Shown: positions 1-9,512 of the stretch, piece by piece
Layout of the letters: every line of letters begins with the position of its first letter
Position numbering within the stretch: the stretch's first letter is position 1
Assembly: GCF_001651035.1 (NCBI RefSeq)
Contig: NZ_LXRG01000054.1
Location: forward strand, 124,001 to 188,000
Source of the DNA: Halomonas sp. ALS9
GTDB taxonomy: Bacteria > Pseudomonadota > Gammaproteobacteria > Pseudomonadales > Halomonadaceae
DNA length: 64,000 nucleotides
Direction: 5' to 3'
The notes under the pieces: model-generated
The model's database searches: none
The model's input: the letters and a program-made list of their open reading frames with translations, nothing else
Told to the model about the DNA's origin: nothing
Translations under genes and position numbers: made by a program

Positions 1-81
1 GGACATGAGTGCCATAATGGCTGAAACGATGCCCATCAGGTGTATCAATAAGATGCCGGTCCCTAGCAACCAGGAGGCCAT
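1..81 (-). CDS. cls: Start of a cardiolipin-synthase-like membrane protein (partial)
   Basis: Only the first 27 codons are in the window. They read from an ATG at 81 on the minus strand with a GAGGA ribosome site just upstream. The visible residues form a hydrophobic helix containing HLMGIVSAIMALMS, which resembles the first membrane segment of bacterial cardiolipin synthases (phospholipase D superfamily, condensing phosphatidylglycerols in the inner membrane). No catalytic HKD motif is in view, so the assignment rests on this short N-terminus alone and could be wrong. It lies downstream of, and in the same direction as, fumarase, separated by a terminator. Confidence 0.45.
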   Translation of the reverse strand, partial: MASWLLGTGILLIHLMGIVSAIMALMS

Positions 82-103
82 AGCACGTCCTCATAAAGCC
101 CGC

Positions 104-135
104 ACAAAGAACAAGGCCTCGCCGTCAGCGAGGCC
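104..135 (-). terminator. Rho-independent terminator after fumarase
   Basis: Perfect 8-bp inverted repeat GGCCTCGC/GCGAGGCC at 115-135 with a 5-base loop. On the minus strand it is followed by a T-rich tail (TTGTTCTTTGT). It lies about 40 bases after the fumarase stop codon. Confidence 0.75.
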
Positions 136-172
136 CTTAAGCGTTTAAAACCGAATCAACCTTATCATTTCA

Positions 173-1678
173 TTAAGCCGACTGGGCAATGATCTCTTTC
201 CACTTCGCCGGCCCGGTTTGATGCACCGATGTACCCAGGCTATCTACGGCTACGGTCACCGGCATATCTTCGACCTCAAATTCGTAGATGGCTTCCATGC
301 CAAGGTCTTCAAAGCCTACAATCCGCGATTTCTTAATCGCTTGGGCAACCAGGTAAGCTGACCCACCGACCGCCATCAAATAAACCGCTTCATTATCACG
401 AATGGCATCAATGGCGGCTTGACCACGCTCGGCCTTACCGACCATACCCAACAGGCCAGTCTCTTCCAGCATGGTGCGGGTAAATTTATCCATACGAGTG
501 GCGGTGGTTGGGCCTGCGGGCCCCACTACTTCATCGCCAATCGGATCAACCGGGCCGACGTAGTAAATAAATCGGCCGCGCATATCGACAGGTAACGGCT
601 CGCCTTTGGCCAGCATATCGACCATGCGCTTATGGGCAGCATCACGGCCGGTTAGCAGCTTACCGTTCAACAGTAGCGTATCACCAGGCTGCCAGGTTTT
701 GACTTCAGCTGGAGTTACTGTATCAAGATTGACGCGTTTGACGTTTTCGCCCGCTTCGCGGGTAATTTCCGGCCAGTCCTCAAGCTTCGGCGCTTTTAGC
801 GCTGCGGGGCCAGAACCATCCAGGGTAAAGTGGGCATGACGAGTCGCTGCGCAGTTGGGAATAATCGCGACAGGCTTGTTGGCCGCATGGGTAGGATAGT
901 CTTTGACTTTAATATCCAGCACGGTGGTTAAGCCGCCTAACCCCTGGGCACCGATACCGCTCTTGTTGACCTTATCAAACAGTTCTAGACGAAGCTCTTC
1001 GGCACGGTTGCTGGGGCCACGCGCCTGCAAATCCTGAATATCGATAGGATCGAGTAGCGCCTCTTTGGCAATCAGCATGGCCTTTTCCGCGGTGCCGCCG
1101 ATACCAATTCCCAGCATACCGGGCGGACACCAGCCAGCGCCCATCTTCGGCAGCTGCTCCATCACCCAGTCAACGACGCTGTCGGAGGGGTTGAGCATGG
1201 CAAACTTGGATTTTGCCTCACTACCACCGCCCTTTGCCGCCACGTGAATATCGACGCTGTCGCCGGGCACAATCGAGTGGTGAATAATGGCTGGAGTGTT
1301 GTCTTTGGTGTTGGCACGTTTGCCGTCAGGATCCGCCAGCACTGAGGCGCGTAGGATATTATCCGGCAGCAGGTAAGCACGACGAACACCCTCATTAATC
1401 ATGTCGTCCAGGCTCATGTCCGCTTCCCAGGTAACGTTCATGCCCACGTGAACAAACACGGTGACGATGCCGGTATCCTGGCAAATCGGGCGGTGCCCGG
1501 TGGCGCACATGCGCGAGTTAATCAGAATTTGCGCGATGGCATCTTTGGCAGCGGGATTCTCTTCACGCTCGTAGGCGGCCGCCATGGCGTCGATAAAATC
1601 TTTGGGATGATAATAAGAGATGTACTGGAGAGCATCGGCAACGCTTTGAATAACGTCGTCCTGGCGAATCACGGTCAT
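173..1678 (-). CDS. fumA: Fumarate hydratase, class I (iron-sulfur)
   Basis: A 501-residue class I fumarase, which reversibly hydrates fumarate to L-malate in the TCA cycle using an oxygen-labile [4Fe-4S] cluster in the cytosol. The alpha-like N-terminal part and beta-like C-terminal part are fused in one chain, as in FumA/FumB. The likely cluster cysteines are C66 (in GHRPICQDTG), C184 (GAGWCPPGM) and C276 (PNCAATRHAH). The GPTTATRMD stretch of the C-terminal part is also present. The ATG at 1678 has AGGAG about ten bases upstream. It appears to be a single-gene transcript ending at the hairpin near 104-135. L(+)-tartrate dehydratase is a related family, but the fused form and length favour fumarase. 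Confidence 0.95.
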   Translation of the reverse strand: MTVIRQDDVIQSVADALQYISYYHPKDFIDAMAAAYEREENPAAKDAIAQILINSRMCATGHRPICQDTGIVTVFVHVGMNVTWEADMSLDDMINEGVRRAYLLPDNILRASVLADPDGKRANTKDNTPAIIHHSIVPGDSVDIHVAAKGGGSEAKSKFAMLNPSDSVVDWVMEQLPKMGAGWCPPGMLGIGIGGTAEKAMLIAKEALLDPIDIQDLQARGPSNRAEELRLELFDKVNKSGIGAQGLGGLTTVLDIKVKDYPTHAANKPVAIIPNCAATRHAHFTLDGSGPAALKAPKLEDWPEITREAGENVKRVNLDTVTPAEVKTWQPGDTLLLNGKLLTGRDAAHKRMVDMLAKGEPLPVDMRGRFIYYVGPVDPIGDEVVGPAGPTTATRMDKFTRTMLEETGLLGMVGKAERGQAAIDAIRDNEAVYLMAVGGSAYLVAQAIKKSRIVGFEDLGMEAIYEFEVEDMPVTVAVDSLGTSVHQTGPAKWKEIIAQSA

Positions 1679-1776
1679 GGACTAGTAGCTCCTAGGTTAA
1701 CGTCTAGTCAGCGGCTTTCATCCGCGCCTGCGGAGGTGCCGTCTTAGCGTGAACCCAGTATACCGTATTGACTCAG

Positions 1777-1798
1777 ACGCAGCAGCACTCTGCTGCGT
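1777..1798. repeat. Hairpin between nei and fumA
   Basis: Perfect 9-bp inverted repeat ACGCAGCAG/CTGCTGCGT with a 4-base loop, lying between the stop of nei and the start of fumA, both on the minus strand. Neither strand has a T tract after it, so it is not a classical terminator. It may punctuate or stabilise the uvrB-nei transcript. Confidence 0.5.
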
Positions 1799-1899
1799 AG
1801 AACTGCTTACTTAAGCATATCTTGATGCAGGTGTGTTTTTCGCAACAAGATAACGGTATAAAGCAGTCAACCTGTCGCTTCGACAAGCGTTAGCGCTGC

Positions 1900-2721
1900 T
1901 TATCCTGACTGGCATTGAGGGCATAAATAGAGCCTCCGCGAACCGACCATTTTGCGCTCGATCACCGTTCCACAGCGGTGGCACTCAAGGCCTGCTCGGT
2001 CAAAAACCGTGAAACGCCACTGCCTGCGCGACTCCCCCGCTGCTTTGGCTTGCGCTATCCAGGCCTCTTGGTTAGTAACGCCTGCGGTTTGATAGGCTTG
2101 GCGGGTAACGTCAATGATGCAGGCAGCCAGCGTTTGTTGCTGCTCTGGGGTTAAATCCACCGGGCGAGCATTTGGCGGCAGTTGAGAGAAGAACAGGATT
2201 TCAGAGCGCAAATAATTGCCCAAGCCCGCCACCAAACGCTGATCTAGCAGCAACGCGCCCAGGCTACGTTTATGAAATTGCTTCAAATTCAGGCGCTGCT
2301 GCACATCAGATTGAGCCACATCCTGGCTCAATAGATCAGGGCCTAGGCGGGCTAAGAATGGATGCTCGGTGAGATTGTCGGCATGCCAGAGGGAAATATC
2401 CGATGCGCTGTAGAGACTGGCGCAACGCCCTTCTGCCGTCAGTCGAACACGCAGAGTGCGTTTGGTGTTAGGCGGCTTAACCTCATCATGCAGCTTCCAA
2501 ACCCCATAGAGCTGATTGTGGGAGTAAAGCACGCGCTGGTCGGCAAACCGAATGAGCATTGCTTTACCCCAGGTATCCACCCGGGAAACCCGAATACCGA
2601 TCAGTGACGCGGCCTGCTCGGCAAGCTCAGGAAAGGCGAACCAGGCATCGTCAATTGCCCTACCGCCTATTTGCTGTTCTATACGATCCGCCGCGCGGCG
2701 AATTTCTGGGCCTTCCGGCAT
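1900..2721 (-). CDS. nei: Endonuclease VIII (DNA glycosylase/AP lyase)
   Basis: A base-excision repair enzyme that removes oxidised pyrimidines and nicks the resulting abasic site. The N-terminus MPEGPEIRRAADRIE is the Fpg/Nei signature: Pro becomes residue 1 and is the Schiff-base nucleophile, followed by the catalytic Glu. LYSHNQLYGVW and the helix-two-turn-helix stretch LVAGLGNYLRSEIL follow. The C-terminus has a four-cysteine zinc finger (CHRCG and CPQC). The 273 residues match E. coli Nei better than MutM, as do the early residues and the HNQLYGVW stretch. It starts four bases after the uvrB stop, so the two are probably co-transcribed as a DNA-repair pair. Confidence 0.93.
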   Translation of the reverse strand: MPEGPEIRRAADRIEQQIGGRAIDDAWFAFPELAEQAASLIGIRVSRVDTWGKAMLIRFADQRVLYSHNQLYGVWKLHDEVKPPNTKRTLRVRLTAEGRCASLYSASDISLWHADNLTEHPFLARLGPDLLSQDVAQSDVQQRLNLKQFHKRSLGALLLDQRLVAGLGNYLRSEILFFSQLPPNARPVDLTPEQQQTLAACIIDVTRQAYQTAGVTNQEAWIAQAKAAGESRRQWRFTVFDRAGLECHRCGTVIERKMVGSRRLYLCPQCQSG

Positions 2722-2725
2722 ACCG

Positions 2726-4750
2726 TTAACCCAGCGCCAGCTGTTTTTCTTTCATCTGATGGAGCTGGTCGCGCAGCCGCGCGGCCTCTTCAAATTCGAG
2801 ATTTTGTGCCGCTTCAAACATGGCATCCTCAAGCTTACTGATGGCACCCAGCAGATCTTGCTTGCTCATAGTGGTGACATCATACTCGGCGGCGCTTTCC
2901 GCCACCTTACGCTCGTTGCCACGGCGACGACTGCTCTTCTTGCCTGGCGCCTGGGCGGCTTCAAGTATATCGGCCACCGAGCGCGTCACGGTGGTCGGCG
3001 TAATGCCATGCTCAAGGTTGTGCTCGGTTTGCTTCGCCCGCCGCCGCTCCGTTTCATCAATCGCTTTGCGCATCGAGTCGGTAATCCGGTCACCGTAGAG
3101 AATCGCTTTACCATGGGCGTTACGCGCCGCGCGGCCAATGGTCTGGATTAACGATCGTTCGGCACGCAGAAAGCCCTCTTTATCGGCGTCGAGAATCGCC
3201 ACCAGCGACACTTCGGGAATATCCAGGCCTTCGCGCAGCAGGTTGATGCCTACCAGCACATCAAACTTGCCCAGGCGTAAATCACGAATAATCTCAACCC
3301 GCTCGACGGTGTCGATATCCGAGTGTAGGTAGCGCACCCGAATGCCGTGCTCGTCAAAATACTCGGTCAAATCTTCCGCCATGCGCTTGGTTAGCGTGGT
3401 CACCAGCACCCGCTCGCCTACCGCAGTGCGCAATCCAATTTCCGAAAGCAGATCATCTACCTGAGTGCTGGCCGGGCGCACCTCAATTTCAGGATCCAGC
3501 AGCCCGGTGGGCCGCACCACTTGCTCTACCGTTTGGCTGGCGTGCTCGCCCTCATAACGGCCTGGCGTAGCGGAGACAAAGATCGTTTGCGGAGAGATTG
3601 ATTCCCACTCTTCAAACTTCATGGGGCGGTTATCCAACGCCGAGGGCAGCCGGAAGCCATACTCGACCAGGGTCTCTTTGCGCGAGCGGTCGCCTTTATA
3701 CATACCGCCCACCTGGGGCACACTGACGTGAGATTCGTCGATAAAAAGTAACGCATCGTCGGGCAGGTAGTCGAAGAAGGTCGGCGGTGGCTCTCCCGGC
3801 GCCCGGCCAGAGAGGTAGCGGGAGTAGTTTTCAATACCGTTGCAGTAGCCCAGCTCCAGCATCATTTCAATGTCATAAAGAGTGCGCTGCTCTAGACGCT
3901 GCGCCTCTACCAGCCGTTCGTGCTTGCGCATCCACTCAAGGCGCTCCTTGAGTTCCTGTTTAATGGCGTCGATGGCGCCCAGAATCGTTTCCCGCGGGGT
4001 GACGTAGTGAGACTTGGGGTAGATGGTCATCCGCGGCACTTCCCCGCGCACAGCACCTGTGAGCGGATCAAACAGGCGAATGGTGTCGATTTCGCTGTCA
4101 AACAACTCTACCCGCACCGCCTCTTCATCAGAGTCGGCGGGGAAAATATCGATCACATCCCCACGCACCCGGTAGGTGCCACGACGGAAATCCATATCGT
4201 TGCGGGTATATTGCAGCTCGGCCAAGCGGCGCAAGAAGGCACGCTGGTCAATCAGTTCACCGCGGGTAAAATGCAGCCGCATCTTCAGGTATTGGTCGGG
4301 GTCACCCAGGCCGTAAATGGCCGAAACGGACACCACGATAAGCGCATCGCGGCGCTCAAGTAGCGCCTTGGTGGCCGAAAGCCGCATCTGTTCGATATGG
4401 TCGTTAATCGAGGCGTCTTTCTCGATAAAGGTGTCTGATGAAGGCACATAGGCCTCGGGCTGATAGTAGTCGTAGTAGGAGACAAAATACTCGACCGCGT
4501 TATCGGGAAAAAAAGCTTTAAACTCACCATATAACTGAGCAGCAAGCGTCTTGTTCGGCGCCATCACGATGGTCGGGCGCTGCTGCTGTTCCACCACATT
4601 GGCCATGGTGAAGGTTTTGCCCGACCCGGTGACCCCCAGTAGCGTTTGATGGGCAAGCCCTGATTCCAGGCCACTAATCAGCCCCTTGATGGCGGCAGGC
4701 TGGTCGCCAGCAGGCTGAAATTTTGACTGCAATCGAAAGGCTTTGCTCAT
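2726..4750 (-). CDS. uvrB: Excinuclease ABC subunit B
   Basis: The 674-residue damage-verification helicase of UvrABC nucleotide excision repair. Visible elements in order are Walker [14 protein letters not shown] near the start, the beta-hairpin region [13 protein letters not shown], the helicase motif FIDESHV, motif V/VI residues including QTIGRAARN, and a C-terminal UVR domain ([21 protein letters not shown] cut short here) that contacts UvrC. Length is as in E. coli. I saw no convincing LexA box in the short spacer upstream. The nearest promoter-sized gap lies before the HMA-like gene at 5377, so uvrB may be read from there or from a promoter inside the OsmC gene. Confidence 0.97.
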   Translation of the reverse strand: MSKAFRLQSKFQPAGDQPAAIKGLISGLESGLAHQTLLGVTGSGKTFTMANVVEQQQRPTIVMAPNKTLAAQLYGEFKAFFPDNAVEYFVSYYDYYQPEAYVPSSDTFIEKDASINDHIEQMRLSATKALLERRDALIVVSVSAIYGLGDPDQYLKMRLHFTRGELIDQRAFLRRLAELQYTRNDMDFRRGTYRVRGDVIDIFPADSDEEAVRVELFDSEIDTIRLFDPLTGAVRGEVPRMTIYPKSHYVTPRETILGAIDAIKQELKERLEWMRKHERLVEAQRLEQRTLYDIEMMLELGYCNGIENYSRYLSGRAPGEPPPTFFDYLPDDALLFIDESHVSVPQVGGMYKGDRSRKETLVEYGFRLPSALDNRPMKFEEWESISPQTIFVSATPGRYEGEHASQTVEQVVRPTGLLDPEIEVRPASTQVDDLLSEIGLRTAVGERVLVTTLTKRMAEDLTEYFDEHGIRVRYLHSDIDTVERVEIIRDLRLGKFDVLVGINLLREGLDIPEVSLVAILDADKEGFLRAERSLIQTIGRAARNAHGKAILYGDRITDSMRKAIDETERRRAKQTEHNLEHGITPTTVTRSVADILEAAQAPGKKSSRRRGNERKVAESAAEYDVTTMSKQDLLGAISKLEDAMFEAAQNLEFEEAARLRDQLHQMKEKQLALG

Positions 4751-4772
4751 CGGTGCTCCTAAAAAAGAGAAT

Positions 4773-5180
4773 TTAAACTAACCGCGTGGCGATCTCGACC
4801 GTTGACTGAGTCATCAGACGCTGAATGGGGCAACGGTGGCTGATATCTTCAAGTCTGGCGCGCTGCTCCGGGTCATCAATACCGTGTAGCGTTAATGCTA
4901 CGTCTAGCTTGTAGATGCCCTTTTTTTCCTGACTATCGTCCCGCTGCACGGTGACGGTAATGCCTTCAAGCGGCCACTCTTTTCGCTTAGCGTACATCTG
5001 CATAGTAATCGCTTTGCAGGTACCCAGGGCGATATCGAAATAGTCGTGGGGATCCGGGGCGCTGCCCTCGCCGCCTACAATCTGTGGCACATCGCCGTAG
5101 AGATCTTCCAAGCCATTGACTTCAACTCGCTGCCTAAAGACATGGTTGCGTTCGCTGATCACGGTAATGGGAGGATGCAT
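4773..5180 (-). CDS. OsmC-family peroxiredoxin-like protein
   Basis: A 135-residue OsmC/Ohr-fold protein. The two family cysteines are visible, one in GTCKAIT in the central helix and one in HRCPIQRL near the C-terminus, as expected for thiol-dependent reduction of organic or fatty-acid hydroperoxides. It resembles the YhfA-like branch rather than Ohr. The exact substrate cannot be read from sequence. Its ATG overlaps the stop of the upstream HMA-like gene by one base (TAATG), so the two are translationally coupled. uvrB follows 22 bases later. Confidence 0.85.
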   Translation of the reverse strand: MHPPITVISERNHVFRQRVEVNGLEDLYGDVPQIVGGEGSAPDPHDYFDIALGTCKAITMQMYAKRKEWPLEGITVTVQRDDSQEKKGIYKLDVALTLHGIDDPEQRARLEDISHRCPIQRLMTQSTVEIATRLV

Positions 5181-5377
5181 TAGGATACCTTTACGCCTAG
5201 CTTGAGTTTTTCAATGGCATTAATCAGCGTCTCGCGTTTTGCCCGACCGTCCACATCGGCGCCATGGCGCCCCACCTCGGCACTATCAACGCCATCAAGC
5301 ATCATGAGCGCCGTGGTGATTTTGTTCACCTGATCGACCGATTTAACACCCTGAAATGTTAACGACTGCTGCGCCAT
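5180..5377 (-). CDS. Small HMA-fold-like protein lacking the metal CXXC
   Basis: A 65-residue protein with the beta-alpha-beta-beta-alpha-beta pattern and length of heavy-metal-associated (CopZ/Atx1-like) domains: LTFQGVKSVDQVNKI, then LDGVDSAEV, then a terminal helix and strand. The metal-binding MXCXXC loop is replaced by QGVKSVDQVN and the protein has no cysteine at all, so copper carriage in the usual way is unlikely. It is coupled by TAATG overlap to the OsmC-type thiol peroxidase. The fold assignment is by pattern only and the function is unknown. Confidence 0.6.
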   Translation of the reverse strand: MAQQSLTFQGVKSVDQVNKITTALMMLDGVDSAEVGRHGADVDGRAKRETLINAIEKLKLGVKVS

Positions 5378-5553
5378 AGCGTTTTCCTACCTGTTGACCT
5401 GTGCAAAACTGATACAAGAGAAAGAGTCTAGCACGCTAATGGTGCCTTGCAATCAGTGCCGACTGCCCACACCTAATAGCCCTAAAGGCATTTTTACTTT
5501 TCCGTACTGAATGCATCACTCTCGAACGCTTCCCCACTTTTGCAGGAGTTTTT

Positions 5554-6525
5554 ATGGCGACCGTTACCGCTAGCACCCCCGCCCTTGGCAGCGTCCGCCT
5601 TAACCACTTAGCCGCGCTGGATGTGAAGGGGGCGGATGCAGAAAAATTCCTTCAGGGTCAGACCAGCGCTCAGGTCAGCTTGGCCAATGGGCACTTTGCG
5701 CCGCTGACCTGTTTTTGTACGCCCAAGGGACGAATGTTAGCCAACGCCCAACTGATGCGCTTGGGCGAAGAGCATTTCCGTTTGCTACTGAGCGTTACCC
5801 TTTTAGAGAGTTTAGCCAACCATCTTAAAAAATTTGCCGCTTTTTATAAGGCTGAGTTGGTCTCGCTACCCGACCTTATCGTGATTGGCGCCAGCGATGA
5901 TGCCCAAGCGCTGGCTAATCAGTTGAATCTGGAGCTACCCGACCAAGTCGGCACCCATACCCACAACGACCATGCCAGCACACTCCTCTACCCAGGTGAG
6001 ACATCGCGTTGGCTACTGTGTTTCGACAAAGACCACAACGTCGATGTAGCGTCGGTTCAAGATGACCCAGCGAGCCGCAACGCTTGGCAGCTTGAGGATA
6101 TTCGTAGCGGCTTGGCGTGGCTGACCGATGCCCAGCAGGATCATTTCCTACCCCAGATGCTAAACTGGGAGGCGTTGGGTGGGATTAGCTTTAAAAAGGG
6201 TTGTTACACCGGTCAGGAAGTCGTCGCCCGGGCCCACTTTCGTGGCCAAGTAAAAAAGCGCCTAATGCGTGTCAGTCTAGCGTCAGGCACGCTGCCCGAG
6301 GTGGGCGCTAGCGTGGTTAATAGTGACGATAAAGCAGTCGGCGAAGTGGTCGTCAGCGCGACGACACCACAAGGCGGCGTCGAGTTGCTGGCGGTCATGA
6401 ACACCAAAGTAGCCGAAGAACAGACGCCTCTCTTTTTGGCAGGCGCGCCAGCGACTCTTCTCCCGTTACCCTATGCAATCGAGCGCGTTGATCCAGAGCA
6501 GCTGGCGGTTACCCTTAACGGCTAA
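5554..6525 (+). CDS. ygfZ: Folate-binding protein YgfZ
   Basis: A 323-residue member of the YgfZ/GcvT-like fold. These proteins bind tetrahydrofolate and support assembly or repair of certain iron-sulfur enzymes such as MiaB. The signature K-G-C-Y-T-G-Q-E-V-V-A-R is present about two-thirds along and contains the functional cysteine. The N-terminal LQGQTSAQVS stretch is also typical. The start is an ATG at 5554 preceded by AGGAG. It is a single plus-strand gene whose 3' end faces tatD, with only 22 bases between their stops. Confidence 0.92.
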   Translation: MATVTASTPALGSVRLNHLAALDVKGADAEKFLQGQTSAQVSLANGHFAPLTCFCTPKGRMLANAQLMRLGEEHFRLLLSVTLLESLANHLKKFAAFYKAELVSLPDLIVIGASDDAQALANQLNLELPDQVGTHTHNDHASTLLYPGETSRWLLCFDKDHNVDVASVQDDPASRNAWQLEDIRSGLAWLTDAQQDHFLPQMLNWEALGGISFKKGCYTGQEVVARAHFRGQVKKRLMRVSLASGTLPEVGASVVNSDDKAVGEVVVSATTPQGGVELLAVMNTKVAEEQTPLFLAGAPATLLPLPYAIERVDPEQLAVTLNG

Positions 6526-6547
6526 GCTTTCTCTAGGCTTGGCGTTT

Positions 6548-7315
6548 CTAGGTTAAAGACAAGCCAAACAATGTCGCGGCAGTCTGACTGCTCAGAGCCG
6601 CGACCTGCTCCACTGTTTGCCCGCGCAGTGTGGCCACAACGTTACACACCTCGGCAACTCGGCACGGCTCATTACGTTTGCCCTGATAGCCGCTAAGCGG
6701 CATGTCGGGGCTATCGGTTTCCAGCACAAACGCATCGTCAGGCAGCGCCGCAACGGTTCGCCGCAAGCGTTTGGCGCGCTCATAGGTGATCGCACCACCC
6801 AACCCCAGCTTGAAGCCTAGATCGAGAAACTTGGTCGCTTGCTCAATGGAGCCTGAGAAGGCGTGAATCAGCCCTGCCTTTGGCAACGCCAACTGGCGAA
6901 GGCGCTTAGCGACCTTATCGTTGGCGTGGACGCAGTGCACCACCACTGGCATCGAATGCTGTTTCGCTAGCTTTAACTGGGCGTCAAAATAGTGCCACTG
7001 GGCATCAAGCGTGTCGCTAAAGCGGCCATCGATACCGCACTCGCCTACGGCGACCACCTCTGGGTGCTCGCTGAGCAGGTTATCCAGCGCAGCAATATCT
7101 GCCTCTTGATGCTGATCCACAAAGTAAGGGTGCATGCCCAGGCATACCGAGGTATCCGCCCGTGCGCCCAGCGCCAGCACCTGCTGCCAGCGCGAACGGG
7201 TAGTGCCCGGCACCACAAAACGCACTACGCCCACTACCTTAGCGGCCTCAAACACGTAAGTTCGATCATCATCGAACTGGGTAAAATCGAGGTGGCAGTG
7301 GGCGTCAACCAGCAT
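6548..7315 (-). CDS. tatD: TatD-family metal-dependent hydrolase
   Basis: A 255-residue TIM-barrel hydrolase of the TatD DNase family. The metal-site motifs are all visible: DAHCHLDF at the N-terminus, GECGIDGR with its glutamate, PVVVHCVHAND, LIHAFSGS and LETDSPDMPL. Members act as 3'-5' exonucleases on DNA or RNA or as D-aminoacyl-tRNA deacylases, and the substrate of this copy cannot be assigned. It lies 37 bases downstream of prfC in the same direction, so it may be co-transcribed with it. Confidence 0.88.
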   Translation of the reverse strand: MLVDAHCHLDFTQFDDDRTYVFEAAKVVGVVRFVVPGTTRSRWQQVLALGARADTSVCLGMHPYFVDQHQEADIAALDNLLSEHPEVVAVGECGIDGRFSDTLDAQWHYFDAQLKLAKQHSMPVVVHCVHANDKVAKRLRQLALPKAGLIHAFSGSIEQATKFLDLGFKLGLGGAITYERAKRLRRTVAALPDDAFVLETDSPDMPLSGYQGKRNEPCRVAEVCNVVATLRGQTVEQVAALSSQTAATLFGLSLT

Positions 7316-7352
7316 GGGGGGCTACCGGTAAAAGTTTATGCTCGCAGAAAAG

Positions 7353-8942
7353 TTAATGTTCGCGGGTCGGCTGGAAGCGGATGTCTGGCCAGCGTTCCTG
7401 GGTCATTTGCAGGTTAACCCGGGTAGGCGCGATATAGGTGAGGTAACCACCGCCATCAATTGCCAAGTTAGTGCTGGCTTTGCGCTTAAACTCTTCAAGC
7501 TTTTTAGCGTCTTCACAGTAGACCCAGCGGGCCGTCTGTACGTTGACGCCTTCGTACAAGCAGTCGACCTTGTACTCCTCTTTCAAGCGGTGGGCGACCA
7601 CATCGAACTGCAGAGTACCCACGGCACCGAGAATCAGGTCGTTGTTGTCCATCGGCATAAAGACCTGGGTAGCGCCCTCTTCAGAAAGCTGCTGTAAGCC
7701 TTTTTGCAGCGCCTTCATTTTCAGCGGGTCTTTCAGCCGCACGCGCTTAAAGAGTTCAGGCGCAAAGTGCGGTATGCCAGTAAAGCGCATATCCTCACCC
7801 ACGGTAAAGGTATCGCCAATCTGAATCGTCCCGTGATTGTGCAGGCCGATAATGTCACCGGGCCAGGCCTCTTCCACCTGGGAGCGGTCAGAGGCCATAA
7901 AGGTCAATGCATCGGCAATTTTAACGTCCTTGCCGATACGCACATGACGCATTTTCATGTTCTTTTCGTATTTGCCTGAACAGACTCGTAAAAAGGCGAT
8001 GCGGTCACGGTGATTGGGATCCATGTTAGCCTGGATCTTAAACACGAAGCCGGTAAAGCGCTCATCGTCAGACGTGACTACCCGCGTATCGGTTTCGTGG
8101 GCCTGGGGCGGTGGCGCGTACTCGACGAAGCCATCCATCATCTCGCGCACACCAAAGTTGCCCATGGCGGTACCGAAATACACCGGCGAAAGCTCACCCC
8201 GGCGATAAGCGTCTAAATCAAACTCATGGGACGCCCCACGCACTAGCTCTACTTCCATGCGCAGCTCTTCAGCTTGGTCTTCCCCCAGCACAGCATCCAC
8301 TTCAGGATTATCCAAGCCTTCAATGCGCTTATCATCGGGAATTCGGCTGCCCTGGCCCTGAGTATAAAGATGAATTACGTCGTTATAGAGGTGATAAACA
8401 CCCTTAAAATGACGCCCCATGCCGATCGGCCAGGTCATCGGTGCACACTGGATATTCAATACCGTTTCGACTTCATCCATCACTTCAATGGGGTCGCGGA
8501 TATCGCGATCCATTTTGTTGATAAAGGTGAGGATCGGCGTGGTGCGCAGACGACAGACCTCCATCAACTTAATGGTGCGATCTTCAACGCCTTTGGCGCC
8601 GTCGATGACCATCAAGGCTGAGTCAACGGCCGTAAGTGTACGGTAGGTATCTTCAGAGAAGTCTTCGTGACCGGGCGTATCTAGCAGGTTAACAATGCGT
8701 CCGCCGTAGGGGAACTGCATCACCGAGGTCGTCACCGAGATACCCCGCTCCTGCTCCATTTTCATCCAGTCCGAAGTAGCATGGCGATCGTTACGCTTGC
8801 TTTTTACCGAACCCGCCATCTGAATGGCATTGCCAAACAACAGCATTTTTTCGGTGATCGTGGTTTTACCGGCGTCGGGGTGCGAAATGATCGCAAAAGT
8901 GCGCCTAAGCCCTGCCTCATGGGCTAGTTGTGTCTCTTTCAT
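7353..8942 (-). CDS. prfC: Peptide chain release factor 3
   Basis: A 529-residue translational GTPase that removes RF1/RF2 from the ribosome after termination. GTPase motifs are clear: [15 protein letters not shown] (G1), DTPGHEDF (G3) and NKMDRD (G4). Length equals E. coli RF3, and the C-terminal EF-G-like domains are intact. It is probably the first gene of a prfC-tatD transcript. The upstream 220 bases up to yjfB hold only a terminator belonging to yjfB. Confidence 0.97.
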   Translation of the reverse strand: MKETQLAHEAGLRRTFAIISHPDAGKTTITEKMLLFGNAIQMAGSVKSKRNDRHATSDWMKMEQERGISVTTSVMQFPYGGRIVNLLDTPGHEDFSEDTYRTLTAVDSALMVIDGAKGVEDRTIKLMEVCRLRTTPILTFINKMDRDIRDPIEVMDEVETVLNIQCAPMTWPIGMGRHFKGVYHLYNDVIHLYTQGQGSRIPDDKRIEGLDNPEVDAVLGEDQAEELRMEVELVRGASHEFDLDAYRRGELSPVYFGTAMGNFGVREMMDGFVEYAPPPQAHETDTRVVTSDDERFTGFVFKIQANMDPNHRDRIAFLRVCSGKYEKNMKMRHVRIGKDVKIADALTFMASDRSQVEEAWPGDIIGLHNHGTIQIGDTFTVGEDMRFTGIPHFAPELFKRVRLKDPLKMKALQKGLQQLSEEGATQVFMPMDNNDLILGAVGTLQFDVVAHRLKEEYKVDCLYEGVNVQTARWVYCEDAKKLEEFKRKASTNLAIDGGGYLTYIAPTRVNLQMTQERWPDIRFQPTREH

Positions 8943-9095
8943 TGTGCCTCTTCAAATATAGAGTCTCAGCGCAGCACTCAATCAGCAGCTCTCGCTAACT
9001 AACCACCGTGCAATAAGAATGTTCATTGGGGCAATTGTAACGCCTGGAGGCAGCTGTTGTCGCGGGTGGCGTCAAAGGTGGCGCCCTTGAAAAAG

Positions 9096-9124
9096 ACAAA
9101 AAAAACGCTGACCAAGTCAGCGTT
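9096..9124 (-). terminator. Terminator of the YjfB-type gene
   Basis: Perfect 9-bp stem AACGCTGAC/GTCAGCGTT with a 3-base loop. On the minus strand it runs straight into a run of eight T. On the plus strand it ends in only TTTTAAA. It therefore best serves the minus-strand gene that ends at 9163. Confidence 0.85.
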
Positions 9125-9162
9125 TTAAACATTAGCGGCAAGCGTGGGGCCGCCAAATAGCA

Positions 9163-9372
9163 TTAAGCGTAGGTGTTTACCTGAGTGCCTACACTACCCT
9201 CTTTGGCAAGGTCTGGTTGAGCCCCAGTGTCCGCAGAAGCCATAATCTCGGTCACTTGCTGTGCCTGAGTATCCAGCGCTTCTTTAAACACCTGCATCTG
9301 TGCTTGCTCGGGGGTTTGCGCTTGGTTCATATAAAGCGACGCGCTTACTGAACTGCTGATGCCTACATCCAT
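9163..9372 (-). CDS. YjfB-family putative motility protein
   Basis: A 69-residue protein starting MDVGISSSVSASLYMNQ with a helical middle (KEALDTQAQQVTEIM) and ending VGTQVNTYA. This is the layout of the small YjfB family annotated as putative motility proteins (start MDVs..., end G..vDtyA). No enzymatic role is known. An AGGTGG ribosome site precedes the ATG. It is monocistronic, with its own terminator and a sigma-28-like promoter upstream, which fits flagellar-regulon expression. No other motility gene is in the window. Confidence 0.75.
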   Translation of the reverse strand: MDVGISSSVSASLYMNQAQTPEQAQMQVFKEALDTQAQQVTEIMASADTGAQPDLAKEGSVGTQVNTYA

Positions 9373-9469
9373 ATATCCACCTCATGGTGTGCAAATGTAC
9401 TTATAAACTAGCAAAGCATTAGATCACGCGCAAAGATATCGTTCCAATTACTAGTGCCAGTATCTAACA

Positions 9470-9496
9470 CTATCGGCTTAACTCGCCTGATCATTA
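9470..9496 (-). promoter_or_regulatory. Sigma-28 (FliA)-like promoter for the YjfB-type gene
   Basis: On the minus strand TAATGATC is followed by exactly 11 bases and then GCCGATAG. The flagellar sigma-28 consensus is TAAAGTTT-N11-GCCGATAA. The -10 matches 7 of 8 and the -35 about 5 of 8. It lies about 100 bases upstream of the start codon in the only gap available. Confidence 0.45.
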
Positions 9497-9512
9497 ATGA
9501 ATATAGCACTCG

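Noticed and set aside
5378..5553. SOS box upstream of the OsmC-uvrB group
   Set aside because: CTGTTGACCTGTGC looks superficially similar, but the CTGT-N8-ACAG dyad is not met.
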